This document shows, in pieces, positions 1-6,450 of a DNA stretch of 64,000 nt (position 1 is its first letter; each line of letters starts with the position of its first letter). The notes under the pieces are model-generated. The model searched no databases and was not told the origin of the DNA. It worked only from the letters and a program-made list of their open reading frames with translations. The stretch covers positions 1-64,000 of the forward strand of contig NZ_FNPW01000021.1 in the NCBI RefSeq assembly GCF_900107395.1. Direction: 5' to 3'. This DNA comes from Pseudomonas sp. NFIX28 (GTDB lineage: Bacteria > Pseudomonadota > Gammaproteobacteria > Pseudomonadales > Pseudomonadaceae). The position numbers were made by a program, and so were the translations under genes.

Positions 1-289
1 GACTGATCGTAGAGGCTGCTCGCCCTAGCAGCGCGGCCATGGAACGGATCGAGTTACCTGCCACCACTGCACGCGAAATCTCTTCGCGCTCAGCCAACGT
101 CAGCGCCAATCTGGACCTGCGGCGTACAGCGGGTCTGATACCGCCTGTTTCCGCCAAGATGCGCTGTATCGATGAATGGTTTCGATCAAATAGTTGGGCT
201 ATGTGCTGGAGAGAGTCGCCTTTCTGCCAGTGATCCCACATCAGTTTTTTCTGGCTTTCGGTGTAATAGATCCGAGGTCTCTGCTTCAT
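1..289 (-). CDS. IS30-family transposase, N-terminal part (cut by window edge)
   Basis: The minus strand from the ATG at 289 reads without a stop to the window edge, giving 96 residues that begin MKQRPRIYYTESQKKLMWDH. The segment carries two helix-turn-helix-like stretches, WQKGDSLQHIAQLFDRNHSS and LTLAEREEISRAVVAGNSIR, typical of the DNA-binding N-terminus of IS30-family DDE transposases. The catalytic DDE part lies outside the window. An AAGGAG ribosome binding site sits about 9 bases before the start. A terminal-repeat-like sequence lies just upstream at 326-352. Whether the element is intact cannot be judged here. Family assignment rests on recognition of the conserved N-terminal pattern. 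Confidence 0.85.
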   Translation of the reverse strand, partial: MKQRPRIYYTESQKKLMWDHWQKGDSLQHIAQLFDRNHSSIQRILAETGGIRPAVRRRSRLALTLAEREEISRAVVAGNSIRSMAALLGRAASTIS

Positions 290-325
290 CTGCAACACTC
301 CTTCTGCTTACACAGAATTTAGTTG

Positions 326-352
326 TGTTGCATCGACCGGTTGAATCCACAG
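326..352. mobile_element. Terminal inverted repeat (one end) of the IS30-family element
   Basis: Read on the minus strand, this stretch contains GTGGATTCAACCGGTCGATG followed by CAACAC. It resembles the IS30 end (TGTAGATTCAA..GGTCAACGCAACAG pattern) and lies about 37 bases upstream of the transposase start, where an IS30 left end is expected. The exact outer base is uncertain by a few nucleotides because the second end is not in the window. Confidence 0.6.
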
Positions 353-784
353 CCAATAGCGGTCAGTCGCAGCTGAGAGCGTTCGATCAATAGCTACCGG
401 TAGTAATCGACGGAAATCGACCCACTGCTGGCAGTGGCGACGGGCTAAAGCCGGTCAAAAGCATCTATGTGGACCAGCTTAGCCGAGAATTTTTAGCAAT
501 CTAACGCCCCACTTTTAGGTTCTTTACTAGAAGATGTTTTGCAGCAGCATCGGCTGGCTTTGATCGTAGAGGAGCTTATTTCAGTCAGCCGGTATGCGGC
601 AGACACACTTGCTTTGAATGACTACACCACGCCTAGCGGAATCTGTCGACTCTGTATCACGACTTCTCTATGATCGTGGTAATTGGACTCACTCGATGGT
701 TAACTTAGTCCACTAAGACCTGCAATTGCCATTAGAAGCGTCAACGTGCATTGCCCATTAAAAATTACCTCAGGGGTGATTAGA
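353..784. other. Gene-free stretch between the IS end and the Pycsar module
   Basis: No convincing coding frame is visible. The part next to the IS end (about 355-375 read on the minus strand, TGACCGCTATTGGCTG) resembles the 34-bp repeat units found at 4537-4672. The last 100 bases before 785 are AT-rich and should hold the promoter of the Pycsar module, but no confident -35/-10 pair was identified. Confidence 0.5.
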
Positions 785-1330
785 ATGTCGGACGCTAAAG
801 ACAGCGAAAAAAAGATAAAAAATCAATTTGAAGTTCTTAAGCGAATCGATAGCTATATAGGCACCACAAATACTAAGTGCACTATTATTATGTCATATTG
901 TGCAGCGGCCACTGCATTCATATTTACACTTTTGGCCAGGCTTGAACCAGCTAAGGCCAGCATGCAACTTATGGTCGAGATAGGCGTTTTTTCTTGCTTA
1001 GCTCTGGGTCTCGCTCTCGTGTGTATGGTATTAGCTACGCTCACCATATTCCCCATTACATTCAGCAAGCCGGGTTCTCCTAAGGGGCAATCGCTTATAT
1101 TTTACGGTGACATTGCCTCTTTTGGCGAAGGCGTGAACTATTCGAGAAAAGTATTAAAGACCTCTGAAGAAGAGTTCTTAGATGATTTAAATGGTCAGGT
1201 ATATACGCTTGCATCCATTGCCTCGAATAAATTTGATCGTATAAAATTAGTGGCATTAATTCTGATGATTCACTTCGGATGCATGGCTGCTGTTTTGATT
1301 GGTGCAGTCATCTACTATCTTTCCTTTTAA
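785..1330 (+). CDS. pycTM: PycTM-type membrane effector of a Pycsar antiphage system
   Basis: A 181-residue protein with about three hydrophobic segments: near residues 32-51, 65-92 and 155-178. Between the second and third it has a soluble stretch, ending with QVYTLASIASNKFDRIKLVA, typical of the PycTM (DUF5706-like) effector family. Known PycTM proteins are triggered by the cyclic pyrimidine nucleotide made by the adjacent cyclase and damage the inner membrane, aborting phage infection. It lies 16 bases upstream of the cyclase gene on the same strand, so the two probably share a transcript. The ATG at 785 is chosen because AGGGGTG stands about 8 bases before it; an upstream alternative codon at 746 has no such site. 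Family membership is from pattern recognition; cCMP or cUMP specificity is unknown. Confidence 0.78.
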   Translation: MSDAKDSEKKIKNQFEVLKRIDSYIGTTNTKCTIIMSYCAAATAFIFTLLARLEPAKASMQLMVEIGVFSCLALGLALVCMVLATLTIFPITFSKPGSPKGQSLIFYGDIASFGEGVNYSRKVLKTSEEEFLDDLNGQVYTLASIASNKFDRIKLVALILMIHFGCMAAVLIGAVIYYLSF

Positions 1331-1346
1331 CTCGGTAGGTGTGGCT

Positions 1347-2663
1347 ATGTCTTCGCTAAAGGACGTGTACAAGTCTTTTGATCGTGTCTTCGATCGCTCT
1401 ATTCAGAAAAGTATGGGGGCGCCGGGTTACGGACTGAAGTCACTCAGCGGGAATGTGCAGCGGCGCGCAATGGATAGCAGTGAGATGCTTGCCAGTTCAA
1501 ATGTCGCCGAGGCGGAATTCGGAATCCAAGAAGCCATTCGTGGACTATTTGGCAAAAAGCGAACAAACGCTCATAGCATCGGAGGGCATCCAGACTTCCA
1601 GCATCTAGATACTCCGGGAATGACTGACTACGGCTTCAATGTGTCCCTGTTTCTGGATATCAAAGGTTCGACTAAATTAGGATTAGTTTATAGCCCTGAA
1701 GAAGTTTTCTTTATTAAGAATACAATTATACGCTGTGCTATCGAAACTATTCGAGCTTTCGATGGTCACGTTCACCGTATCATGGGAGATGCTATTCTGG
1801 CTTTCTTTCGATCCGATGGTATATCCGCTCGCGATGCTGCTATTGATGCAATAAACTGCGGCTGCTATCTCGTCGAATTCATGCGGCAGCTCGTAGCGCC
1901 AAAACTGCGAGATAATAACGTCGCTGAGGATGTTGGGATTCGAGTTGGCGTAGACTATGGGCAACATAATGACGTCCTTTGGGGGATGTATGGTTTTCAG
2001 GGATCCTCGGAGGTCACAGCGACCTCGTATTTCGTTGATGTTGCAGCAAAGCTACAGCAGAGCGCTCCTCGTAATCGGGTCATGATCGGCGAGTCTATTC
2101 GGTCGCTCTTAGATATCCACGATGGGATGACCGAGCTGAAGCGAATCAATAGCGGTGAAGCAGTTGAGCAGTACGTCATGCCAAACTATACCGGCGCCGA
2201 TGGCAAACCTGTAAACTATAAGAAATATGTTCTAAAGCAGGAGAAGTACTTCGCATTGCTACCGAAGCCCGAATGGAATGATGCACCAATCAAAGTTACA
2301 GCATTGCTCAAGGCTAAAAACAATGTGATCTATCAAGATCCAGAAGTTTACCATGCATGCTCTCGTGCGTTATCTAAAGGTGTTGGGATAGATTTTAAAG
2401 CTAAGTTTTTCCTTCCTTACACAACTGAAAAAGTGCAAGTGCGTTTTAGAGTAAAGAACCATGGGCAAGAGGCCGGTGACGATCTCGGGTATGAGGTGGA
2501 CGTCGATGCTCAATATAATCGTGAGCGCGGAGAATATTGGGCGAGTTACTGGAGGAATACAGCTTATACTGGCCTCCATTACATGGTCGTATCTGTATTA
2601 GTCAATGGGCGAACTGAGTATAAGGGGCAAGAGTTCGGCGTTTATGTAGGCGCACCGTCCTAA
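1347..2663 (+). CDS. pycC: PycC class III pyrimidine nucleotide cyclase (Pycsar sensor)
   Basis: A 438-residue protein with a class III nucleotidyl cyclase domain at about residues 95-265. The two metal-binding aspartates are visible: D104 in LFLDIKGSTKLGL and D148 in HRIMGDAILAFF. The helix motif is YFVDVAAKL, with Asp where adenylate cyclases usually have Asn, which fits PycC rather than a housekeeping adenylate cyclase. Residues of about 305-438 form a C-terminal domain with the FKAKF..., LGYEVDV and GLHYMVVSVLVNG pattern of the AGS-C sensor domain found in Pycsar and CBASS enzymes. PycC enzymes make cCMP or cUMP after infection and activate the partner effector, here the PycTM protein just upstream. 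The ATG at 1347 has GGTAGGTG before it; a TTG at 1299 inside pycTM is rejected. Confidence 0.85.
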   Translation: MSSLKDVYKSFDRVFDRSIQKSMGAPGYGLKSLSGNVQRRAMDSSEMLASSNVAEAEFGIQEAIRGLFGKKRTNAHSIGGHPDFQHLDTPGMTDYGFNVSLFLDIKGSTKLGLVYSPEEVFFIKNTIIRCAIETIRAFDGHVHRIMGDAILAFFRSDGISARDAAIDAINCGCYLVEFMRQLVAPKLRDNNVAEDVGIRVGVDYGQHNDVLWGMYGFQGSSEVTATSYFVDVAAKLQQSAPRNRVMIGESIRSLLDIHDGMTELKRINSGEAVEQYVMPNYTGADGKPVNYKKYVLKQEKYFALLPKPEWNDAPIKVTALLKAKNNVIYQDPEVYHACSRALSKGVGIDFKAKFFLPYTTEKVQVRFRVKNHGQEAGDDLGYEVDVDAQYNRERGEYWASYWRNTAYTGLHYMVVSVLVNGRTEYKGQEFGVYVGAPS

Positions 2664-2852
2664 CTACCTTGGCCTCTCCCCGTGGACACGATCGAAACTG
2701 CGTTGCGTCGCTTGGCAGTTCGGTCGTTCCTGCGCTTGTGTCGCCGTATTTCGGCCTAAAATTCATGGGGGTAGGAAGCGAATTTGAATCCTTACGCTCA
2801 ACTCGACTAGATAGGGGAGGAGTAACGATACACTCCTCCCATAACCCAATAG

Positions 2853-3353
2853 TTAGCTTTCCTCTAACGGTGGAGTACTTTCATCTTCGGATGAAAGTTT
2901 GTTCGCTTGAGCAGTCAGCTTATTAACGATTTTTCCTGTGTCAGGGTGGGAAAACAGCTCTCGAAGGGCCTCCTCCAAACCCAGCTTGTCATAGCACGTG
3001 ATCGACTTTCCAGAAAATGAAAGCGATATAGGATATCCTGTTTTAGAAATCTCATAGAATGAAATGTCGTGTAGCGTTTCTTCACCGTCCAATTTTATAC
3101 ATAGGCAATCCTTTTTTATTTTTTTTCTTAAAGCCTTGAAGGTGCTACCTATAATGCTGCTAAAAGGATCATATGTCGAATCATCATCCAGCACTAAATC
3201 TTTAGTGCCACGAATCAGCGTTAACTTTCCTCCGCTAAAACTTTCTAGTTGCGCTCCCAGCTCTGAGAAAACCCCATAGATTTCACTTGTGTTGGCTGCC
3301 GCATCATTTGCAGCTTTGACACCCGACTCAAAAGCTTTAAAAAAATCGCTCAT
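2853..3353 (-). CDS. Unknown 166-residue protein paired with an EEP nuclease-like gene
   Basis: I do not recognise this protein. It is soluble, with no signal peptide or membrane segment, and ends in an acidic, proline-containing tail (SSEDESTPPLEES). The N-terminus looks helical and alanine-rich; the centre (ISFYEISKTGYPISLSFSGK) looks like beta structure. Its ATG follows the stop codon of the upstream EEP-family gene by only two bases, so the two are almost certainly co-transcribed and translationally coupled; the likely ribosome binding site (GAGAGA) lies inside the end of the EEP gene. Position in the AT-rich island, convergent with the Pycsar genes, suggests an accessory or defence-related role. 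That role is inference only. Confidence 0.7.
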   Translation of the reverse strand: MSDFFKAFESGVKAANDAAANTSEIYGVFSELGAQLESFSGGKLTLIRGTKDLVLDDDSTYDPFSSIIGSTFKALRKKIKKDCLCIKLDGEETLHDISFYEISKTGYPISLSFSGKSITCYDKLGLEEALRELFSHPDTGKIVNKLTAQANKLSSEDESTPPLEES

Positions 3354-3355
3354 GG

Positions 3356-4267
3356 CTAGATTGCTCTCTCAATGGTTGCGTAGATTGGCATATGGTCGAA
3401 CTTGCTCTTGGCACTTCGAATTAGTTTGCGCAGATCGTGCATGTCCGGCACCATGTGGCTTTGATGCGATAGTTTCCATGAGTCTCCTTTGAGTAACGAG
3501 GATGTTACAAAGATTTGATCGAATGCCAACCATTTTGCGAAGACGCCTCCAGAGTAGTAGTAGGTTCCTTTAAGCCCCCTAGGGTCTTCAACTAATAAAC
3601 TCCATGTAGGGTTGTAGAACATATTTTCTCTTTTGGTTGCGAGTTCGCGGTGCCTGCTTGTAAAGAGATGTTCCTGCATATGCTTATCATAGGGCTCAGC
3701 GTTGTAATCACCCATCATTATAGATTTTATTAAGTTTTCAGAGCCGTCTTTCGTTTTCAAAACCCAGTCCCGGAGAGTGCTCGCGAGGTGGTGGCGACGG
3801 TAGTCATCCGGCGCAACATTAAGAAGGCTAGGCCAATGAGAAGCAAAAATACAAATCGGTTCGCCAGTTATTTTTTCAATGAAGGTTAATCTTTGAGCTA
3901 CCTTTGCCGAACCAATGTAATCATTGCTGGTTATATCGAAAGCATCCAGTAGCTCGAAGACTTCAGATTTGAATAAGTAGCATAAGTCGAAAATTGGTCC
4001 GCCGACATCACTCTGATTGGCGAAAAATATCCATCCATCAAGAGCTAGCTCTTTTCTGATATGCTCGAACTCATTAACAGTGATTTCGCACAGGGCTATA
4101 AAGTCCGCCTTGATATCGGTTATTAAAGATCTAATTACGCTTGCTATAGTCTTCCTATGTTCAGTCATGTCGATGCCACGACCTTTTCCTGCGGGAACTA
4201 AAGCTGTATTCCACCATGCAAAAGTTAGCGCAATGGTAGTGATTTGCTCTGCAGTAGGATTGTTCAT
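3356..4267 (-). CDS. EEP-family (DNase I-like) metal-dependent phosphohydrolase
   Basis: A 303-residue protein with the endonuclease/exonuclease/phosphatase motif set in order: WWNTAL (Asn), ADFIALCEI (metal-binding Glu), FASHWPS (His), MMGDYNAEP (Asp and Asn), WLAFDQIFV (Asp) and the terminal FDHMPIYATI (Asp-His pair). All catalytic positions seem present, so it should be active. The substrate cannot be told from sequence: EEP enzymes cut DNA, RNA, inositol phosphates or lipids. There is no signal peptide. The ATG at 4267 is preferred over a GTG two codons earlier because GAGACGG lies about 8 bases before it. It is the first gene of a two-gene minus-strand operon, with the 166-residue partner starting two bases after its stop. 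Confidence 0.82.
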   Translation of the reverse strand: MNNPTAEQITTIALTFAWWNTALVPAGKGRGIDMTEHRKTIASVIRSLITDIKADFIALCEITVNEFEHIRKELALDGWIFFANQSDVGGPIFDLCYLFKSEVFELLDAFDITSNDYIGSAKVAQRLTFIEKITGEPICIFASHWPSLLNVAPDDYRRHHLASTLRDWVLKTKDGSENLIKSIMMGDYNAEPYDKHMQEHLFTSRHRELATKRENMFYNPTWSLLVEDPRGLKGTYYYSGGVFAKWLAFDQIFVTSSLLKGDSWKLSHQSHMVPDMHDLRKLIRSAKSKFDHMPIYATIERAI

Positions 4268-4536
4268 GCACACCGTCTCAGACCATCATTAACTTGGGTA
4301 GGGAGAGTTTTATTTCCCTATGCTATAGCTATAAGCCCGCTTTTTTTAGTTTTTATATAGGTTGGAAATTTTAGCTTATATTGAGACGGGGAAGCTAATT
4401 TCGCATGCAGCTAAACAGTATTTGATCAACCTAGGTTCATTGATCGCGATCAGTCACTCTGGCAAGCGGACACCTGCGGTCAGCTTAAACAAACTGGAAT
4501 GGAGAGCAACTCTAGCCCGGCGAGGTCGCTTAAAAA
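4268..4536. other. AT-rich upstream region of the EEP operon
   Basis: No gene is visible. It should contain the promoter of the minus-strand EEP operon, because runs such as TTTTTTTAGTTTTTATAT (4339-4356) are AT-rich, but no sharp promoter call is possible. From about 4500 base composition and motifs change toward the repeat array that follows. Confidence 0.4.
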
Positions 4537-4672
4537 CGTCCGCTTATGGCCGGAATATGCCTCTCTCAAACGTCCGCTTTTGGCCGTAAGCTGCCCATCT
4601 TGAACGACCGCTATGGGTTGAAAACCGTTACTCACGTGCGTCCGCTTCTGGCCGATAGCAGCCTGTCTCAAA
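4537..4672. repeat. Four-unit tandem repeat with exact 34-bp period
   Basis: Units start at 4537, 4571, 4605 and 4639, each exactly 34 bases. Units 1, 2 and 4 begin CGTCCGCTT(A/T/C)TGGCCG and units 1 and 4 end in CTCTCAAA or TGTCTCAAA; unit 3 is more diverged (CGACCGCTATGGGTTG). A lone related copy, GCCTGCTTCTGGCCG, is at 4969-4983. Whole units are related, so there are no unique spacers and this is not a CRISPR array. It marks the right edge of the AT-rich island. Confidence 0.8.
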
Positions 4673-4699
4673 GGACTGCAATGCCCCAAAGAGACTGGA

Positions 4700-4858
4700 T
4701 TAGCTCTCAGCGGAAGTGATTGGTTCCTGAACACCTTCAGCAGCCAGCTTCAACCGCTCGGCTTTACTAATGTATTTAGGTTTTTTCGGTGCCAGTTTGG
4801 CACTGGCCTTTTTGGCTTTGGCCTTGAACAACTGCTGCAGCTTTTTTTGGCGATTCAT
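4700..4858 (-). CDS. DUF2986 family small basic protein
   Basis: A 52-residue lysine- and alanine-rich protein beginning MNRQKKLQQLFKAKAKKASA and containing PKYISKAERLKLA, the conserved DUF2986 pattern common in Pseudomonas and other gammaproteobacteria. Function is unknown. The frame extends upstream to 4909, but the family begins at MNRQKKL, so the ATG at 4858 is chosen. The first recognisable core gene to the right of the island. Confidence 0.75.
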   Translation of the reverse strand: MNRQKKLQQLFKAKAKKASAKLAPKKPKYISKAERLKLAAEGVQEPITSAES

Positions 4859-5077
4859 ATTTTCTACTCGATTTGTAAATTCTTGATTGATGCGGAGAGT
4901 TGCGCTCATGGCCTAGGGGTGATTCACCAGGGCAGTGCCTAGGTTGATGAGTTCGCGATACCAACGAAGCCTGCTTCTGGCCGAAAACTGTCTCATCACA
5001 CGTTTAAAAAACGTCGCTGATCGTCCAAGGATAAGCGACGTTTTACAGGGGACACATCATAAAGCTTTAACTCAAAA

Positions 5078-5350
5078 TCAACTCGCTTCCCCCAACCCCA
5101 AACAAACATCATCAATCACCGCCTTCCCCATCTCCGCCAAAAAGTGCGAAGCCCAGGCGTAGCGCTCGCCCTGCTCTTCCATGGCCGCATCCAGAGCAAG
5201 CTTCTTGGCGTAGTACAGCAAGGTCGAGGCTTGTTCCAATGCTTGCTGCAAGGGCACATCGGCGTTGACGCGGAACAGGGTCTGCTCGGGATCGGCGCAA
5301 CTGCCGAAGGTGACGAAGCCCAGTGTTTTGACAGAGGTTGGAGTGCTCAT
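5078..5350 (-). CDS. DUF3077 family protein
   Basis: A 90-residue protein whose centre, LFRVNADVPLQQALEQASTL, matches the DUF3077 pattern widespread in Pseudomonas; members are small, soluble and of unknown function. A textbook ribosome binding site, AGGAGGTGA, lies just upstream of the ATG at 5350. That site is within the end of an overlapping upstream reading frame (stop 5347-5349), so the start overlaps the preceding stop as ATGA-type coupling. No membrane segment is visible. Regulation is unknown. Confidence 0.8.
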   Translation of the reverse strand: MSTPTSVKTLGFVTFGSCADPEQTLFRVNADVPLQQALEQASTLLYYAKKLALDAAMEEQGERYAWASHFLAEMGKAVIDDVCLGLGEAS

Positions 5351-5643
5351 AGGTCACCTCCTGCGACAGCCAGGAAGCGGGTGTTATCGAGCAGAGAAAC
5401 ACGAGATGAAAAACAGCGAAGTCCAGACAGATTACGGGCGTGCATGATTGGAACTCCCATATCGAAGTGAGAGCTGCCGTATTCGTTCTCAGGCGAATGG
5501 GTGGCAGCTGTGCGCAGGCTGAGAAACCGGAGATACGGGAGTCCGGCAGACCCGAAGGTCTCCCACGCACAGCCGCCATGACACGAGTTGGCGGGCACAA
5601 AAAATGCGCCTGCAATCGTGGGCGGGCGCTTGTGCGCCTGCAT
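5347..5643 (-). CDS. Possible Ash-like small protein overlapping the DUF3077 start
   Basis: A 98-codon frame that carries RPPTIAGAFFVPANSCHGG and CAWETFGSAGLPYL, the pattern seen in phage Ash-family proteins and in frames often found directly before DUF3077 genes in Pseudomonas. Its stop codon overlaps the DUF3077 ATG. The ribosome binding site is weak (GAGAAC some distance away), and the same DNA could instead act as a structured untranslated leader. Product and role are uncertain. Confidence 0.4.
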   Translation of the reverse strand: MQAHKRPPTIAGAFFVPANSCHGGCAWETFGSAGLPYLRFLSLRTAATHSPENEYGSSHFDMGVPIMHARNLSGLRCFSSRVSLLDNTRFLAVAGGDL

Positions 5644-5840
5644 CTTACCGGGTTCTCAGGCCCGGCCGCTGATTGTGCAGCGACAGGCAGAGACTAGATT
5701 TGCAGCCGCATAGGAACAACCGCCAAACCGTCGCCGTTTATGTCCATGCCCTTCCCTTCAAACGCCCTCGCTCTTCTCCTGCCAACATCGGTACGCCCTC
5801 TAAGCCCGCATCCGCTGCACCGTGCCCTTTTCACCCAGGC

Positions 5841-5870
5841 AAAAAAACGCCTCCCCGCAGGAAGGCGTTT
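5841..5870 (-). terminator. Rho-independent terminator after the BON gene
   Basis: On the minus strand AAACGCCT-TCCTGCGG-GGAGGCGTTT folds into a hairpin followed directly by a run of seven T. It lies 37 bases past the stop of the BON-domain gene. Confidence 0.8.
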
Positions 5871-5906
5871 CAGCTTTTGCAGAAACATCGAGTGGCAACT
5901 TGCTTG

Positions 5907-6257
5907 TTATTTGTCGTCCTTCTTCGTTGACGACTGCGCGCCATAATCCCTGTCCTCTTCGGCATTGGGCGCTTCGGGCAGGCTGCCTGGAGTGAACATA
6001 TGGGTCAGCAGGTCGCTGGCATCGATGTCGACAACGCCCTGCACTCCACGGGTCACATGGACGGCCTCCTCACACTGTTTATGGGTGTTGAGCCGACCGC
6101 TCAAGGCGACCCTGCCCGCATGGGTCTTGACGCCGATATTCAGGCCGCGGGTCGGCTCGGCAAAAGCCAGGGCCGATTTCACCTTGGTGGTAATCCACGC
6201 GTCGTGCATGGCCATTTCCAACCCATGGGAATAATGCTGGAAGGAACGAAATTTCAT
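5907..6257 (-). CDS. BON-domain protein
   Basis: A 116-residue protein with one BON domain at about residues 20-88 (AWITTKVKSALAF..., VALSGRLNTHKQCEEAV, VDIDASDL). BON domains bind lipid or envelope components and appear in OsmY-like stress proteins. Unlike OsmY it shows no clear signal peptide, so location is uncertain. A GAGAGGG ribosome binding site precedes the ATG. A terminator follows the gene, so it appears to be monocistronic. Confidence 0.8.
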   Translation of the reverse strand: MKFRSFQHYSHGLEMAMHDAWITTKVKSALAFAEPTRGLNIGVKTHAGRVALSGRLNTHKQCEEAVHVTRGVQGVVDIDASDLLTHMFTPGSLPEAPNAEEDRDYGAQSSTKKDDK

Positions 6258-6450
6258 AACGGACCCTCTCGCGTAAGCAGTTGGACATTGCGTCCCTGGA
6301 GGCGTCGGCAGGTGCGGCGCTATTCGCCGGGCAAACAGGAGGCACCCAATAATTATAGTTCGGCCATGGCCCGCCCCCTGTTTTTTCAGCCAGCAATGCC
6401 CCCGCCCCCCGGCCTGAACAATCAGGTCGAGGGGTGGGTGCCGCAGGACT

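Noticed and set aside
353..784. Possible remnant genes between the IS and Pycsar
   Set aside because: Stop codons in all frames and no recognisable protein segments.
2669..2926. 85-codon frame downstream of pycC
   Set aside because: No ribosome site, no domain, and it runs into the opposite-strand gene that ends at 2853.
4537..4672. CRISPR-like regular repeat
   Set aside because: Units are contiguous 34-base tandem copies related over their whole length. There are no unique spacers and no cas genes.
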